Assembly (NCBI GenBank): GCA_012735195.1
Contig: JAAYIC010000004.1
Location: forward strand, 1-37,352
Direction of reading: 5' to 3'
DNA: 37,352 bases
From: Bacillota bacterium
Lineage (GTDB): Bacteria > Bacillota > UBA4882 > UBA10575
Under the pieces are notes generated by a model that worked only from the letters and a program-made list of their open reading frames with translations, did not search any database and had not been told where the DNA came from. This document shows, piece after piece, positions 1-9,496 of the stretch (position 1 is its first letter; each line of letters begins with the position of its first letter). Both the position numbers and the translations under genes were made by a program.

Positions 1-516
1 GCTATAAGCGCCTTTTCCTTCAACCATAAAGATGATCTCTTTAACGCCCCCCAGTTCCGTGGGGTTGGCACTCATAATTTCAACCTTCCATCCCTGAGCC
101 TCGGCATACCGGGTATACATCCGGAAGAGGTCCCCGGCAAAAAGGGCGGCTTCTTCCCCACCGGTACCCGCCCTGATCTCCACCAGGACGTTTTTCTCAT
201 CATCCGGATCCTTCGGAAGAAGCAAAAGTTTTAACTCTTGGAACAACTCCCGCTCCTTCTTTTCCAGTTCAACCAGGTCTTTTTTTACCAGGGCCACCTC
301 TTCTTCGGAGAGCTGCTCCTCCAGCAGACCCCGGGCAACTTCCAAATCCGACTCCACCTGACGGTATTTTTGGTAAACAGAAACAATACCGGCCAGGTCC
401 GCATGGGCCTTGGCCAGTCTCTGCATTTCCTTGGGGTTGGCCACCACTTCCGGATCAGCCATTTTTCTGCCCAGTTCTTCGTATTTCTTGGTGATGGCAT
501 TCAACTTATCAAACAC
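1..516 (-). CDS. prfA: Peptide chain release factor 1 (RF1), N-terminal part, cut by window edge
   Basis: Reads UAA/UAG stop codons in the ribosomal A site and triggers release of the finished protein. About 172 codons are present: the N-terminal helical domain, rich in Glu, Lys and Leu, and then the start of the conserved core containing [20 protein letters not shown]. The GGQ catalytic loop and the rest of the protein lie left of the window. The start is a GTG at 516 ([15 protein letters not shown]), with a GAGG ribosome site just upstream. This start overlaps the stop of the YqhQ gene by 8 bases, which suggests translational coupling. The RF1 assignment over RF2 rests on the N-terminal sequence and on the rpmE-yqhQ-prfA order common in Bacillota. 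No oddities are seen. Confidence 0.93.
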   Translation of the reverse strand, partial: MFDKLNAITKKYEELGRKMADPEVVANPKEMQRLAKAHADLAGIVSVYQKYRQVESDLEVARGLLEEQLSEEEVALVKKDLVELEKKERELFQELKLLLLPKDPDDEKNVLVEIRAGTGGEEAALFAGDLFRMYTRYAEAQGWKVEIMSANPTELGGVKEIIFMVEGKGAYS

Positions 517-1465
517 CACTGTCAACCTCACTCTTTATATTCCCTGTGGTAGAGCGCGCCCCTGCCCGTGACAGAAGGGGTTGAACTTCCATCTCCCCTT
601 CCTGGTTCAATACTTCTTGTAGTGCCATGATTGCCACTTGCAGTTGCTCGTCATCCGGAGTCCGGGTTGTAAGGCGTTGCAACAAAAGACCGGGCCAACT
701 CAGCCACCGCCAAAGAAAAAAGGATTGATTCTTCCCGGACAGCTTGATGATTTCATAGGAAATACCGGCTATTACCGGTAAAAGCAACAACCGCGAAAGA
801 AAACGCATAACCAGTGTCTGTTCGCCCAGGAACGAAAAGAGAACAGCACTGATTATTACGACAAAGAGCAAAAAACTCGTCCCGCATCTGGGATGAAGCG
901 GCGATTTCTTCCGGGCGTTCTCCACCGTCAGTTCTTCACCCGCTTCATAGGTGTGGATCACCTGATGCTCCGCACCGTGATAAGCAAATACCCGCTGAAT
1001 ATCTTTGACCACGGAAACGGCTAAAATATATCCCATCAGAATCAGCGCCCGCACCAATCCCTCGCTGAGGTTCCGCCAAAACAGCCCCGGAAGGTAACTG
1101 CCGATCACCTGACGGATAAACAGGGGGAGGGCAATGAAGAGAAGGACCGTCATTCCCAAGGCTAAAATCACTGCCACAACCATCTCCCGGGTGGTGATTT
1201 CCTCTTCGCCTTCCGCCTCCATTAATTGATTGGCGGAAAACTCCAGGGCCTTCAGCCCCAGGAGGAAAGCTTCCCCAAGGGCGATTATCCCCCGGATAAA
1301 CGGCCGTTTCAATAAGGGATGTTTCTCTGTATAAGGGGTCAGCTCCCGGCTCTGGAGCACAACATCCCCCGGCCCGCGACGGACAGCCACAGCATAATGA
1401 CGCCGGCCGCGCATCATTACCCCTTCCAGGACGCCCTGGCCGCCGTATTGAAAATTACTGGGCAA
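509..1465 (-). CDS. yqhQ: YqhQ-like DUF1385 integral membrane protein
   Basis: A 318-residue DUF1385 protein whose biochemical role is not settled. It opens with the family signature [14 protein letters not shown] (about residues 7-20). It then has hydrophobic segments near 60-75, 95-120, 130-150 and 200-235, and the conserved [14 protein letters not shown] and [12 protein letters not shown] motifs (about 160-195). The His, Glu and Cys residues there look like metal ligands, but that is inference. The start is a TTG at 1465 with AAGGTGA 7 bases upstream; no ATG fits better. It lies between rpmE (47-base gap) and prfA (8-base overlap), so the three genes probably form one transcript. Length and motifs are normal for the family. 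Confidence 0.9.
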   Translation of the reverse strand: MPSNFQYGGQGVLEGVMMRGRRHYAVAVRRGPGDVVLQSRELTPYTEKHPLLKRPFIRGIIALGEAFLLGLKALEFSANQLMEAEGEEEITTREMVVAVILALGMTVLLFIALPLFIRQVIGSYLPGLFWRNLSEGLVRALILMGYILAVSVVKDIQRVFAYHGAEHQVIHTYEAGEELTVENARKKSPLHPRCGTSFLLFVVIISAVLFSFLGEQTLVMRFLSRLLLLPVIAGISYEIIKLSGKNQSFFLWRWLSWPGLLLQRLTTRTPDDEQLQVAIMALQEVLNQEGEMEVQPLLSRAGARSTTGNIKSEVDSGV

Positions 1466-1511
1466 GATTTTTCACCTTCCCGTTATCAACTCGGCTTAAA
1501 CCGCCTCTCTT

Positions 1512-1730
1512 TCAAGCCTTCTTTTTCGCCTGGGTTTTACTGTAACGCTTCTGGAATTTCTCCACCTGGCCCCCGGAATCGACAATCCGTTGTTTTCCGG
1601 TGAACAACGGGTGGCATTTGGAGCAGATCTCTACCCGGATCTCTTTCTTGGTTGAGCCGGTAACAAAACTCTCCCCACAAACGCAGGTCACTTTCGCCTG
1701 GTGGTACTCGGGATGAATACCTTTTTTCAT
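1512..1730 (-). CDS. rpmE: 50S ribosomal protein L31, zinc-binding type
   Basis: Structural protein of the large ribosomal subunit. The 72-residue sequence begins [16 protein letters not shown], the usual L31 opening. It carries CVCG (about 16-19) and CSKCH (about 36-40), the four-cysteine zinc set of the C+ paralogue, and ends in a basic tail. An in-frame ATG lies two codons upstream at 1736, but AAAGGTGA is about 10 bases from the 1730 ATG and only 4 from 1736, so the inner start is preferred. A clear promoter lies at 1772-1800. The gene is first in the rpmE-yqhQ-prfA unit. Zinc limitation often governs such L31 forms, but no Zur box was recognised here. Confidence 0.95.
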   Translation of the reverse strand: MKKGIHPEYHQAKVTCVCGESFVTGSTKKEIRVEICSKCHPLFTGKQRIVDSGGQVEKFQKRYSKTQAKKKA

Positions 1731-1771
1731 CTGCATCGATCACCTTTCTTACTGCACTTTTCAACTTTTCA

Positions 1772-1800
1772 ATTATAACACAACCGGAAGGCATCCGCAA
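1772..1800 (-). promoter_or_regulatory. Sigma-A promoter of rpmE-yqhQ-prfA
   Basis: On the minus strand a -35 TTGCGG (1795-1800) is followed by a 17-base spacer and a perfect -10 TATAAT (1772-1777). A TG one base upstream of the -10 makes it an extended -10. It sits about 40 bases before the rpmE start. A very small hairpin (GCCG-GAGT-CGGC then TCTTTT) overlaps its upstream edge and may be a weak metK terminator. Confidence 0.75.
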
Positions 1801-1827
1801 GAAAAGAGCCGACTCCGGCAAAAATTC

Positions 1828-3021
<1,194 letters not shown>

Positions 3022-3124
3022 CTCTTCCTTCCTTTCTGCCGCATGGGCGGTGTTTTGTTTATATGCAAAAAAAAGAACCCCTATCGCGGGAAACCGGCGA
3101 AAAAATCTAAAGAATCTAAACAGG

Positions 3125-3153
3125 ATTATAGAAGATTTCACAATCCCTGTCAA
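3125..3153 (-). promoter_or_regulatory. Perfect consensus sigma-A promoter of metK
   Basis: Minus-strand TTGACA (3148-3153), a 17-base spacer and TATAAT (3125-3130): both hexamers match the consensus exactly. Initiation is expected near 3118, leaving a leader of about 96 bases before the metK start. Confidence 0.9.
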
Positions 3154-3221
3154 GATATACATTGCCGCAAATAGAAAATAATGGTTTTAAAAGGCAGGAT
3201 TTTCTGTTTAATTCAGAGCGC

Positions 3222-3250
3222 TTGACAAAAAAAACTTGTCGGAATAAGAT
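3222..3250 (+). promoter_or_regulatory. Sigma-A promoter of the GH130 gene
   Basis: TTGACA (3222-3227), 17-base spacer, TAAGAT (3245-3250). It lies 38 bases before the ATG at 3288, which has its own GAAAGGG ribosome site. It is divergent from the metK promoter: the two -35 boxes are about 68 bases apart. Confidence 0.85.
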
Positions 3251-3287
3251 AGGGATACCAGTTTATTCAGGAAGAAAGGGTGAAAAA

Positions 3288-4283
3288 ATGCCACAAAAGA
3301 GAACTGTTATTGGCGACGATTTACCAAATATTCCTTGGGAAGACCGGCCGGCCGGTTCTTCGGATCCGGTATGGCGCTACTCTAGAAATCCGGTGATTCC
3401 CAGGGATTTAATCCCCACCTCCAACAGTATATTTAACAGCGCGGTTATTCCTTTTAAGAACAAGTTTGCCGGGGTCTTCCGCTGTGACGACAAATGCCGC
3501 CGTATGCAGCTTTACCGGGGAGAGAGCGATGATGGTTTGAACTGGCGGATCTCTCCCGACCCCATTGATTTCAAAGGCGCCGACCAGGAGATCGCCGCAT
3601 ATAACTATGGCCGCTACGATCCCAGGGTTTGCTGGCTTGAAGACCGTTACTATGTCACCTGGTGTAACGGTTATGCGGGTTATCCCACTATTGGGCTGGC
3701 TTATACATATGATTTTGAAGAATTTTTTCAACTGGAGAACGCCTTTTTACCATTCAACCGCAACGGTGTGCTTTTTCCCCGGAAGATCCGGGGGAAATAT
3801 GCCATGCTGAGCCGACCCAGCGACATGGGGCACACCCCCTTTGGCGACATCTTTTACAGTGAAAGCCCGGATATGCTCCATTGGGGCCGGCACCGGCTGG
3901 TCATGCGGCCGGCAGGGGGATGGCAATCGACAAAAATCGGTGCCGGTCCGGTCCCGATTGAAACCAGCGAAGGCTGGCTCCTGATCTACCACGGTGTCCT
4001 GACCTCTTGTAATGGTTTTGTTTACAGTATGGGCGCGGCCCTCCTGGACCTGGACGAGCCCTGGAAGGTAAGGTACAGAACAGCGCCGTATCTCCTCTCG
4101 CCACAGAAGGATTATGAATGTGTCGGGGACGTTCCCAATGTGGTCTTCCCCTGTGCGGCTTTGTGTGATGCCGCCACCGGACGGCTGGCGATCTACTACG
4201 GAGCAGCCGACACCGTGACCGCGCTGGCCTTTGCCTATGTCGATGAACTCATCGACTTCACCAAAGAGAATTCCCTCTGCTAA
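3288..4283 (+). CDS. GH130 family beta-mannoside phosphorylase
   Basis: Probably cleaves a beta-1,4-mannoside with inorganic phosphate to give alpha-mannose 1-phosphate, in the cytosol (no signal peptide). The 331 residues are typical in length. Family marks are [11 protein letters not shown] (about 46-56), [19 protein letters not shown] (about 107-125) where the Asp before PRV is the expected proton donor, [20 protein letters not shown], and [12 protein letters not shown] with YYGAADT near the C-terminus. The frame is open upstream to 3162, but the promoter lies inside that stretch, so the ATG at 3288 is used. It faces manA across a shared terminator. Mannose 1-phosphate would still need a phosphomannomutase, not in this window, to reach manA. 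Subfamily and natural substrate (mannobiose, mannosyl-glucose or N-glycan mannose) cannot be told by eye. Confidence 0.88.
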   Translation: MPQKRTVIGDDLPNIPWEDRPAGSSDPVWRYSRNPVIPRDLIPTSNSIFNSAVIPFKNKFAGVFRCDDKCRRMQLYRGESDDGLNWRISPDPIDFKGADQEIAAYNYGRYDPRVCWLEDRYYVTWCNGYAGYPTIGLAYTYDFEEFFQLENAFLPFNRNGVLFPRKIRGKYAMLSRPSDMGHTPFGDIFYSESPDMLHWGRHRLVMRPAGGWQSTKIGAGPVPIETSEGWLLIYHGVLTSCNGFVYSMGAALLDLDEPWKVRYRTAPYLLSPQKDYECVGDVPNVVFPCAALCDAATGRLAIYYGAADTVTALAFAYVDELIDFTKENSLC

Positions 4284-4359
4284 CGGGTACCCTTGGTAAC
4301 CCGGATAACCCGGGGACCCAGGACCCCCGCCTTGAATTCACGGCAAAAAATAAAAAAGA

Positions 4360-4389
4360 GGTTCTCCCCGCAACGGGGGGAACCTTTTT
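4360..4389. terminator. Bidirectional intrinsic terminator between GH130 gene and manA
   Basis: An 11-base stem (4360-4370 with 4374-4384, one G-U pair, three-base loop) is followed by TTTTT on the plus strand. An A-rich run before it acts as the T-run for the minus strand. It can end both converging transcripts. Confidence 0.9.
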
Positions 4390-5422
4390 AAATGCCCTGA
4401 CTTGCTTTTATATTATTTAAGGGTTTATTGGCATACCCAAAGAGGAGTTTCATCCTGCCGCAGAGAGTGTAAAGTCCCAGACAGGCGGGGAGCAAATAGG
4501 AATCCCCGTACCGTAAAGGATAAACCCGGCCCTTATGCCGGATCTCCCCCTCCCCCGTCACAACGGTTAAGGTGGCAAACGCCGCCGGGCTTTGGGTCAT
4601 GTTTTTTTCTCCTGTTACCCGCTGATATAAAAGGGAGAAATACTCATTTTCCAATAAAAAATTGCCGTCCGCTTCTTCCGGATTAAGCCCCCGGGGAGGT
4701 GCTTGACCAAACTTGATAACCTGCAATGCTTTTTCCACGTGCAAAGGACGGGCCTGCCCCCACTCATCCACGCGGTTCCAGTCAAATACCCGGTAGGTGA
4801 GGTCGGAATTCTGCTGCAATTCCACGACCATAATCCCTTTCCCCAGCGCATGCACGAGACCGGGAGGAATAGGGTAGATTTCCCCCGGCTTCACCTCCAC
4901 CTCATTCAAGCATTCCGCCAGCCGGCCTTGGTTAAGGGCGGTAATAAACTCCTCTTTCGTGACTCCCGGCCGGAGTCCGTAGATGATCTTTGTGCCCGGC
5001 CGGGCCTTCAGAATATACCAAGCCTCACTTTTTCCCACAGAACCTTCATGGGCGGTGGCAAACCCGTTGTCCGGGTGCACCTGCACGGAAAGGACGTCCT
5101 GGGCATCGAGGATTTTCAATAAGAGAGGGAATCCATAACGTACGCGCGCAACCCCGCGTGCATCCAGATGCGCGCCCTCATGCGCAATCCCGGCTATCTT
5201 CTCGCCCAGCAACTCCGGGCCAAATTCGTTAATCAGTTCTGATAAGTACTTGCCCTGTAAGGGACCGGCGGCCACCCGGCTGTCGCCATCCTCCCGGCAG
5301 GTAATCTCCCAGCTCTCACCGATCTTAGTGTTGGGAAGCTCCCGGCCAAGTTCATCCCGGAGGCCGGTCCCTCCCCAGATCCGTTCTTTAAGCACCGGTT
5401 CAAACCGCAAAGGGTACAACAT
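4388..5422 (-). CDS. manA: Mannose-6-phosphate isomerase, class I
   Basis: Interconverts mannose 6-phosphate and fructose 6-phosphate, a cytosolic zinc enzyme. The 344 residues form the short bacterial class I type. It opens with MLYPLRFEPVLKERIWGG; the zinc-site stretch is LSVQVHPDNGFA followed by KSEAWYIL, and PPGLVHALGKG carries a further histidine. The start at 5422 is taken because AAAGGAGG sits about 9 bases upstream; an in-frame ATG at 5455 is upstream of that site. It ends inside the terminator shared with the convergent GH130 gene. The pairing with a mannoside phosphorylase points to use of mannan-type sugars rather than only GDP-mannose synthesis, but that is inference. Confidence 0.94.
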   Translation of the reverse strand: MLYPLRFEPVLKERIWGGTGLRDELGRELPNTKIGESWEITCREDGDSRVAAGPLQGKYLSELINEFGPELLGEKIAGIAHEGAHLDARGVARVRYGFPLLLKILDAQDVLSVQVHPDNGFATAHEGSVGKSEAWYILKARPGTKIIYGLRPGVTKEEFITALNQGRLAECLNEVEVKPGEIYPIPPGLVHALGKGIMVVELQQNSDLTYRVFDWNRVDEWGQARPLHVEKALQVIKFGQAPPRGLNPEEADGNFLLENEYFSLLYQRVTGEKNMTQSPAAFATLTVVTGEGEIRHKGRVYPLRYGDSYLLPACLGLYTLCGRMKLLFGYANKPLNNIKASQGI

Positions 5423-5601
5423 TCCTGGAGACCTCCTTTCCGGATTATTCATCAACTAAAACGATGTCAACCGCCGCCTGCCACAGGTCATGAATGGGTC
5501 AAGCAGCGGTGTTTTCAGGTTTACCTGTTCATATCCGCCTGACGTCCGCATATAGAAATGTTACATCACCAATAGATGAAAAACTATTTCGTCACAACGC
5601 A

Positions 5602-5631
5602 TTACCTCTGCAGTATACTACATATTATAAT
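5602..5631 (+). promoter_or_regulatory. Possible promoter before the small Cys-rich gene
   Basis: TTACCT (5602-5607), 18-base spacer, TATAAT (5626-5631). The -10 lies in the loop of a six-base inverted repeat (CCTCTG ... CAGAGG, 5606-5638) that is followed by a run of six T. The same segment could therefore act as a weak terminator for transcription from the left. A second TATAAT occurs at 5665-5670 without a good -35. Confidence 0.4.
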
Positions 5632-5705
5632 TTCAGAGGGGTTTTTTAAGATAAAATCGAATAATATAATCCGGTATCGCGTATTAGTAGATCCGGAGGG
5701 AATGA

Positions 5706-5900
5706 TTGATTATGGCGGGATGCCGTGATTGTTCCAAATGTACCCGGCCGGGAATAGTCAAGTTGTTGATCTTCCCGTTTACACTATTATACGGATTGGC
5801 GTTAAGCTGGAACTTGGGGTTGTTTATACGTAAGTGTCCCCAATGCAGGCACGCTTTACGTTATCATCATAGAAGGATTGACGGATCGTTCAAGGATTAA
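5706..5900 (+). CDS. Small membrane protein with two cysteine clusters, unknown function
   Basis: A 64-residue protein that I do not recognise by name. It has CRDCSKC (residues 6-12), a hydrophobic stretch of about 20 residues (about 18-40), then KCPQCRHALRYHHRR (43-57) and a charged tail. The pattern Cx2Cx2C, hydrophobic stretch, CxxC could form one zinc site at the two ends of a membrane hairpin or re-entrant helix, much as in LITAF-like small proteins; this is only analogy. GGAGGG lies 5 bases before a TTG at 5706 and 11 before an ATG at 5712, so either may start it. It is a single gene, followed by a terminator, pointing at the convergent tRNA gene. Confidence 0.6.
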   Translation: MIMAGCRDCSKCTRPGIVKLLIFPFTLLYGLALSWNLGLFIRKCPQCRHALRYHHRRIDGSFKD

Positions 5901-5980
5901 ACTTGTCTCTCTTCTTTCCGGGGGCAATCAATTTTTTTTGTCAGGCGGTTCTCAAACCTGAAATATCTATAGCAGCATGA

Positions 5981-6007
5981 AAAAAACCCCGTTTTCTTGG
6001 GGTTTTT
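5981..6007. terminator. Intrinsic terminator between small gene and tRNA-Ala
   Basis: AAAAAACCCC, an eight-base loop, then GGGGTTTTT. The stem plus flanking A and T runs works on both strands and can stop the tRNA-Ala transcript (-) as well as the small gene (+). Confidence 0.85.
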
Positions 6008-6018
6008 CTGTCTTTTAT

Positions 6019-6094
<76 letters not shown>

Positions 6095-6114
6095 ATATTT
6101 CCACGTCAACTATT

Positions 6115-6143
6115 AGTTTACCGCGCCGGGACCGATTTGTCAA
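6115..6143 (-). promoter_or_regulatory. Promoter of tRNA-Ala
   Basis: Minus-strand TTGACA (6138-6143), 17-base spacer, TAAACT (6115-6120). The start of transcription would fall about 14 bases before the mature tRNA 5' end at 6094. A small hairpin (AGGGAAA ... TTTCCCT, 6143-6164) just upstream may end the ribF operon, but it lacks a T-run. Confidence 0.75.
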
Positions 6144-6167
6144 GGGAAACTTTTAATTTTCCCTGTG

Positions 6168-7151
6168 TTAACCGCTCAGGGTCTGCCCGGGAAAAAAGGA
6201 GTGCCGCCGCAAAAGGCGGCGCGCCGCCTCTTCGTCCTTTTTCATCTGGGCGACCAGCGCGGCGGCGGAAGAAAATTTTTGTTCCCTCCGGATAAAGGCC
6301 AGAAACTCCACAACCACCGTTTTATGGTATAAATCCGCGGTTGTATCCAGGAGATATACTTCTGTCTTTGGCCGGCTTTCCGCCTCCGGCTGACTACTGG
6401 AAAAAGTCGGCCGTACCCCGATGTTGGCCAGGCCAAAATGGGTCCGGTCCTCAAAGAATACCCGTACAAGGTAGACCCCGTACCCGGGCAATAAACGGTT
6501 GGCCGGCAATTCCAGATTGGCCGTGGGGAACCCCAAAAGACGTCCCCGGCGGGCGCCATGGGTCACCCTCCCGGTGATCATATAGGGGCGGTCCAGCATG
6601 AGATTGGCCTTTGCCAACTCTCCGGCTTGGAGAAGCTCACGGATTCTGGAGCTGGAAACGATCTCCCTCCCCACCTTAACCGGAGGGATGACCTCCCCCA
6701 GCAGTCCATGGCGGCGGCAAAAAGCCAAAATGTCGCCGGTCCCGCCGGCCGCCCCGGCCCCAAAACGAAAATCGTACCCGACAATAACCCCCCGGGCACC
6801 CCAATCCTTCACCAGGGACAAAAACTCTTCCGGGGTCATGCATGCCAGTTCCCGGTTGAAAGGCAACACCAGGCAGCCGTCAACCCCCAAACCGCTAAAG
6901 ACGGCGCACCGTTCTTCGACAGTCGTCAAAAGCAAAGGGGTCTCCTGCCGCAAAAAGCCGGCGGGGTGTTCCCGGAAGGTTACAACCAGGCTAAACCATC
7001 CATTTTCCCCGGCTTTTTCCTTCAGTCTCTTAAGCAAAAGCCGGTGGCCACGGTGGACACCGTCAAAATTACCGATGGTCACCAAAAGGTCTCCGCGCGC
7101 GAGCGCGCCCAATTCCCGGCGCATTGCCGCAATGGAAAACCAGGATTTCAC
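6168..7151 (-). CDS. ribF: Bifunctional riboflavin kinase / FAD synthetase
   Basis: Phosphorylates riboflavin to FMN and adenylylates FMN to FAD. The 327 residues show the N-terminal nucleotidyltransferase domain with GNFDGVHRGH (27-36) and SSSRIRELL (about 165-173). The C-terminal flavokinase domain has GRVTHGARRGRLLGFPTANL (about 190-210) and YGVYLVRV. The GTG start at 7151 follows AAGGTGA at normal spacing. It is the last gene of the nusA/infB operon, 19 bases after truB, a common place for ribF in Bacillota. No FMN riboswitch is present, as expected for an internal operon gene. Confidence 0.95.
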   Translation of the reverse strand: MKSWFSIAAMRRELGALARGDLLVTIGNFDGVHRGHRLLLKRLKEKAGENGWFSLVVTFREHPAGFLRQETPLLLTTVEERCAVFSGLGVDGCLVLPFNRELACMTPEEFLSLVKDWGARGVIVGYDFRFGAGAAGGTGDILAFCRRHGLLGEVIPPVKVGREIVSSSRIRELLQAGELAKANLMLDRPYMITGRVTHGARRGRLLGFPTANLELPANRLLPGYGVYLVRVFFEDRTHFGLANIGVRPTFSSSQPEAESRPKTEVYLLDTTADLYHKTVVVEFLAFIRREQKFSSAAALVAQMKKDEEAARRLLRRHSFFPGQTLSG

Positions 7152-7170
7152 CTTTTCACCTTCTTTGCCC

Positions 7171-8103
7171 TCATCCGCCTGCAGTTGCCCGCGGAAAAAC
7201 CCTGACCGGCCGGAAGAATTCTTTTCCGTCCCTTTCGGTGAGTTTCAGGATCGCCACCAGCCGGTTGCCGGTAATACCGGCAACCGTTTCACCTCTGCGG
7301 TACAGACGTCCTTCCTTACCGGCGGGAATCATATTGCCATGCTCGACCCGGACGGCGGTTTCAGCGTTCAACTCCAACCGTGGCAGATGCGCCAGTGCCT
7401 GCAGAGGCGGGATAATCTTTTCCCCGACCGTCCTCTCCTCAACCGCGGCGGCAATCTCCGCCATTGACCAGGCATCCGCCAAGGTAAAAGGGCCGGAAGC
7501 CAGGCGTTCCAGTTCGCCCAGGCATCCGCCGCACCCGAGTTCCTGACCGATATCATGACAGAGGGTGCGTACATAAGTCCCTTTGGAACATTCCACCAGG
7601 AACTCCGGGCCCTCCTGAAAACCGTAGACCGGCTTTACCGGGCCGGAAAACTCCAGGCGGTAAATGTGGATTCTCCGTTTTTTTCTGGGGAGTTCCCGCC
7701 CGCGGCGGGCTTGTTTATAAAGGGGTTCTCCCTTAACCTTCACCGCAGAGAACATGGGGGGGAGTTGTTCCTGGATGCCGGTTTTCTCCTGAAAGACCGC
7801 GGCCAGTTCTTCCCGGGAGATCCGGGTCTCCCGGTCCAATGAAATGATCCGGCCGGTGATATCTTGCGTATCGGTGACCACTCCCAGGACCAACCGCGCC
7901 CGGTAGAGTTTGCGCTCTTCATCAAGGTAAGGGATGACCTTGGTGGCCTGCCCCAGGGCTGTAACCAAAACCCCGCGGGCCATGGGGTCCAGGGTTCCCG
8001 TGTGACCGATCCGGTCTTCTCCGAGCAGGCGTCTTAGTTTACCCACCACATCGTGGGAGGTGCAGCCGGGTTCTTTCTTGACGACCAAAAAACCATTAAA
8101 CAC
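7171..8103 (-). CDS. truB: tRNA pseudouridine-55 synthase
   Basis: Converts uridine 55 in the T loop of most tRNAs to pseudouridine. Over 310 residues it has NGFLVVKKEPGCTSHDVV at the N-terminus and RIGHTGTLDPMARGVL, whose Asp39 is the catalytic residue of the family. KGTYVRTLCHDIGQELG lies mid-protein, and there is a C-terminal PUA-like part (HGNMIPAGKEGRLYRRGETVAGI). The start is a GTG at 8103 that overlaps the nrnA stop by 8 bases, indicating coupling. Normal length, no oddities. Confidence 0.96.
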   Translation of the reverse strand: MFNGFLVVKKEPGCTSHDVVGKLRRLLGEDRIGHTGTLDPMARGVLVTALGQATKVIPYLDEERKLYRARLVLGVVTDTQDITGRIISLDRETRISREELAAVFQEKTGIQEQLPPMFSAVKVKGEPLYKQARRGRELPRKKRRIHIYRLEFSGPVKPVYGFQEGPEFLVECSKGTYVRTLCHDIGQELGCGGCLGELERLASGPFTLADAWSMAEIAAAVEERTVGEKIIPPLQALAHLPRLELNAETAVRVEHGNMIPAGKEGRLYRRGETVAGITGNRLVAILKLTERDGKEFFRPVRVFPRATAGG

Positions 8104-9100
8104 GCTCTCTTTCTTCCTCTGCCGTATTTTTCAGGCCGGCGCCCGCATAATACTCCCGTAAAAGCAGGAGCACCTGATCGATCGCTTGTGCGAGAGGGGC
8201 TTTAATGGTGCAACCCGCCGCCCGGGCGTGTCCCCCGCCGCCAAAATGAGCCGCCAGACGGCTGACATCCACCGCGATCTTCGACCGCCAACTCACTTTC
8301 GTCTCTTCCGGGCCGACTTCTTTAAAGAACAAACCAACTTCCACACCGCGAATGGAAATGGTGGAATTTACAAAATTTTCTGTCTCTTCCAACGGCACGG
8401 GATATAAGACCATTAATTGCCGGCTCATGGCCATCCAGGCGACTTTACCGTCTTCGGCTAGGCGTAAAGTAGAAAGGACCTCCCCTAGCAGCCGGAGGGA
8501 GTCATAGCTTCTCTCCTCATATACTTCTTCAGCGATCCGGGAGGGGGAAATCCCGTAAGTAGCCACCAGGCCGGCAGCGAGTGCAAACACCCGGCCGCTG
8601 GTGTTGGAGAAGCGAAAAAACCCGGTGTCCGTGGCAACAGCGGTATAAATGGCCTCTGCTATCCTCTTGTCCAACGCAAACCCGCCGCCGATCAAGAGAT
8701 CGTGAACAATCTCACCGGTGGCGGCCGCTTCAGGGAAAACGTGGTTAAAATCGCCAAACATGGAGTTGGAGAGGTGGTGGTCAATATTGATCACCGGCGC
8801 GCCGGAGGCGAATACCGTTTCGGGTAAGAGCAACCGTTCCCGGTCGGCGCAGTCCAGGGCGATTATTACCTCCGGGGTGAGGGAAGGGGCCGGCAAAATC
8901 TTCTCTGTTCCCTCTAAAAAACGGTAGATCACCGGCACACCCCCGGGAACAACCATCGCCACATCCTTACCGGCGGTTTCCAACGCCAAACCAAGGGCCA
9001 ATAAAGACCCGATGGCATCACCATCGGGATGCAAATGACAACCGAGTATAAAACGATGGTATTTCGCCAAGAGATGCAGGATCTCTTCTCTTCCGGTCAC
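8096..9100 (-). CDS. nrnA: DHH/DHHA1 phosphoesterase, NrnA-type nanoRNase / pAp phosphatase
   Basis: Degrades 2-5 nucleotide RNAs and, in characterised homologues, dephosphorylates 3'-phosphoadenosine 5'-phosphate. The 334 residues carry the DHH-family metal motifs HLHPDGDAIGS (22-32), ALDCADRE (81-88), NIDHHLSN (105-112) and AATGEIVHDLL. The glycine-rich FGGGGHARAAGCTI of the DHHA1 domain lies near the C-terminus. The GTG start overlaps the rbfA stop by 4 bases. The position between rbfA and truB is conserved in Bacillota. The split between oligoribonuclease and pAp activity cannot be judged from sequence alone. Confidence 0.93.
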   Translation of the reverse strand: MTGREEILHLLAKYHRFILGCHLHPDGDAIGSLLALGLALETAGKDVAMVVPGGVPVIYRFLEGTEKILPAPSLTPEVIIALDCADRERLLLPETVFASGAPVINIDHHLSNSMFGDFNHVFPEAAATGEIVHDLLIGGGFALDKRIAEAIYTAVATDTGFFRFSNTSGRVFALAAGLVATYGISPSRIAEEVYEERSYDSLRLLGEVLSTLRLAEDGKVAWMAMSRQLMVLYPVPLEETENFVNSTISIRGVEVGLFFKEVGPEETKVSWRSKIAVDVSRLAAHFGGGGHARAAGCTIKAPLAQAIDQVLLLLREYYAGAGLKNTAEEERERV

Positions 9101-9459
9101 TGCTGTTTCTCTCCCCGTTCGCCGCTGATTTGGTCCAAAAGCGAGAATATGCGCGCACTCTCCTCCAACGAGGAATCGGCGATGAACTGGATCTCCGGAG
9201 TGTGACGGCTCCGGATTCTTTTCCCAAGCTCAAGGCGGATAAACCCCTTTGCGCTTTCCAGCCCTTCCATAGCACTCTCCTGCTGGCTCTTGTCCCCAAA
9301 GACGCTGATATAGACCTTGGCGTGACTCCTGTCCCTGGAAACTTTTACCTTGGTGATGGAGACAAAACCGATTCTGGGGTCCTTTATCTCCTTTTGCAAC
9401 AGTTTCCCCAGTTCTTCCTTGATTAATCCTGCCAAACGTTCCGACCGGTGATCATACAT
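9097..9459 (-). CDS. rbfA: 30S ribosome-binding factor A
   Basis: Binds maturing 30S subunits and helps process the 5' end of 16S rRNA. The 120-residue single KH-like domain begins MYDHRSERLAGLIKEELG and contains DPRIGFVSITKVKVSRD and SRHTPEIQFIADSSLEES. The start at 9459 is chosen because AGGGGGTG lies 6 bases upstream. The frame is open for 17 more codons toward infB, but those do not resemble the family. It lies 37 bases after the infB stop. Confidence 0.96.
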   Translation of the reverse strand: MYDHRSERLAGLIKEELGKLLQKEIKDPRIGFVSITKVKVSRDRSHAKVYISVFGDKSQQESAMEGLESAKGFIRLELGKRIRSRHTPEIQFIADSSLEESARIFSLLDQISGERGEKQQ

Positions 9460-9496
9460 CTCCTCACCCCCTAGAAGGCGTATACGCGGAGCAATC

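Noticed and set aside
3022-3120. A SAM riboswitch before metK
   Set aside because: The leader is too short, with no four-way-junction pattern or terminator recognisable.
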